The position numbers were made by a program, and so were the translations under genes. Shown here in pieces: positions 4,872 to 5,931 of a stretch of DNA of 5,931 nt; the stretch's first letter is position 1, and each line of letters starts with the position of its first letter. The stretch is from assembly GCA_021836665.1 (NCBI GenBank), contig JAKBHQ010000446.1:1-5931 (forward strand). The letters are read 5' to 3'. The DNA comes from Thermoplasmata archaeon. Lineage in GTDB: Bacteria; Actinomycetota; Acidimicrobiia; Acidimicrobiales; Acidimicrobiaceae. Below the pieces are notes generated by a model. It saw only the letters and a list, made by a program, of their open reading frames with translations, was not told the DNA's origin and made no database searches.

Positions 4872-5931
4872 CTATTCATCTTCGCTTTGGGAACCACTAG
4901 CGCTTGAGAGGCTGAATGAGACCCGATCCTCGTCTTCTTTGGCTTCCCATTCGGGATCATCTGCACCTTTTGCCTCACGCTTCCGATCGCGGATGGCGAA
5001 AAAGATCCAAGCGAATATGGTTGTACCGACAAAAAGTCCGGTGAATATGGCCGCTGCAATTGTCCCGTTTATAGTACCTACGTAGCTAGATCCCTGTCCC
5101 AACAGCAGATGGAAGAATATAAAGGCAGAAATTCCCAACAAGACTGCCCATACAGCCCTGTTCCACTTGAAGATGTCCCTTCCAGGCAGGTAGCGGAGCG
5201 GCAAAAGACTGATTAGCACACCTTGCACGCCCGCTATGAATATTGAAACCAGTGCCGCATCGACCCCGACGGCTACGACACTCGCGTGGGTCGAATGTGT
5301 CCAAGAGCTAAGCGGCTGTCTGGCGAGCCAGGCAGCTAACGCTACCGCAAGGGTAGTCATGAAGGAAAGAACCTGGGCCTTCCCACTGTCGCTTTCAGAA
5401 ATCTTGATCTTGTTGGCTACTTGCAGACCCGCAACCATCCCGTAGAGATATCCCGGCTCAAAGTGCAGTGCACGGCTTATCACAACACAGACTGCAGCGA
5501 TCCCGATAGCCCCAGGTAATACATGACCTTGAACTTTAGCCTCGGGGTCCTTGCGCCGAAGGTAAAGTGCAGCTGGAAGGTCGGTGGCCATGGTAATGAC
5601 CGTAAGGCCAACTAAAAGACCCAAAAAAATGAGTAGCGACGACTCGTTGAAGCTAAATTTCGGATCCAATAGGCCATACAAGAGAGCACTCACCAATAGC
5701 ACTCCGCTGAGGCGGACATTATTCGATATCTTGCTGGTGATTCCCCCACCAGTTGAACCCTTCTTTCTGCGGAATCGATTCCGTAGGGCGATGAGATCGT
5801 CTTCATGCTCCTCTAGGGTCGCATTTAGAAACTCCGTCGGGAACGCGACGAACGGAATCGCCAAAGCGGCGACGGCAGCGCTCTTTGCTAACGACTTAGC
5901 CGAGAAGGAGATCTGCGACGGCAACAATATG
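4872..5931 (-). CDS. Polytopic membrane protein of unknown function, C-terminal part
   Basis: The frame is open to the window edge, so the true start lies outside; TTG 5927 is only the first possible start within the window. Residues below count from that TTG. About eight hydrophobic segments are visible, near residues 12-30, 71-87, 96-115, 136-153, 187-202, 216-245, 258-276 and 284-311. Between the first two lies a charged loop (LEEHEDDLIALRNRFRRKK). Other marks are IPFVAFPTEFLNATLEEH, YGLLDPKF, FLGLLVGLTVITM, LPAALYLRRKD and FEPGYLYGM. The C-terminus (about 312-351) is a very acidic, serine-rich tail ending SQSEDE, likely cytoplasmic. It has the feel of a conserved actinobacterial membrane protein, but I cannot name a family and see no catalytic motif. 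Codon use and G+C look like the host genes. It is separated from xerC by the mobile-element remnants. Confidence 0.8.
   Translation of the reverse strand, partial: ILLPSQISFSAKSLAKSAAVAALAIPFVAFPTEFLNATLEEHEDDLIALRNRFRRKKGSTGGGITSKISNNVRLSGVLLVSALLYGLLDPKFSFNESSLLIFLGLLVGLTVITMATDLPAALYLRRKDPEAKVQGHVLPGAIGIAAVCVVISRALHFEPGYLYGMVAGLQVANKIKISESDSGKAQVLSFMTTLAVALAAWLARQPLSSWTHSTHASVVAVGVDAALVSIFIAGVQGVLISLLPLRYLPGRDIFKWNRAVWAVLLGISAFIFFHLLLGQGSSYVGTINGTIAAAIFTGLFVGTTIFAWIFFAIRDRKREAKGADDPEWEAKEDEDRVSFSLSSASGSQSEDE

Noticed and set aside
1..5931. CRISPR array, tRNA or rRNA genes
   Set aside because: No regularly spaced repeats, tRNA-like folds or rRNA sequence were recognised in the window.

Overview
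The window looks like chromosomal DNA of a mid-G+C actinobacterium (roughly half G+C by eye). The evidence is a WhiG-type sigma factor directly upstream of rpsB, an arrangement known from Streptomyces and relatives, plus an IS607-type element of actinobacterial character. The modest G+C would suit the acidophilic Acidimicrobiia, but that placement is an inference from G+C and style, not a demonstrated match. Every gene I can support lies on the minus strand, so transcription runs from high to low coordinates.

Layout in reading order (high to low). (1) 5931-4872: C-terminal part of a polytopic membrane protein of unknown function with an acidic tail. (2) 4781-4229: an IS607-type serine recombinase gene (tnpA), broken by an in-frame stop, a frameshift and loss of the expected catalytic serine. 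(3) 4205-3234: an open 323-codon hybrid. Its first ~246 codons are the N-terminal half of an IS607-type TnpB, and its last ~77 codons are the C-terminal maturase domain of a group II intron protein. The hybrid is followed at once by a recognisable but imperfect group II intron domain V (3223-3190). (4) 3180-2836: a non-coding stretch packed with good minus-strand hairpins, probably further group II intron RNA or a TnpB-associated RNA relic. (5) 2713-1787: an intact XerC/D-type tyrosine recombinase. (6) 1818-1000: an intact WhiG/FliA-type sigma factor whose start overlaps the recombinase gene. (7) 999-606: a non-coding leader region. (8) 605-1: the N-terminal part of ribosomal protein S2, which runs off the window.

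The core is a conserved vertical block (xerC, whiG, rpsB). A scrapyard of mobile DNA, IS607 plus group II intron pieces, sits just upstream of it. The promoter region of the xerC-whiG pair carries a perfect 13-bp palindrome, TTACCTCAGGTAA (2745-2757). It fits the half-sites and spacing of the BldD box, and BldD is a known direct regulator of whiG in Streptomyces. This is the most testable regulatory idea here.

I do not see a convincing complete new defence or RNA-guided system. The most unusual items are the TnpB-maturase hybrid beside a structured RNA region, the rpsB reading frame with no ATG or GTG start, and the BldD-like palindrome.
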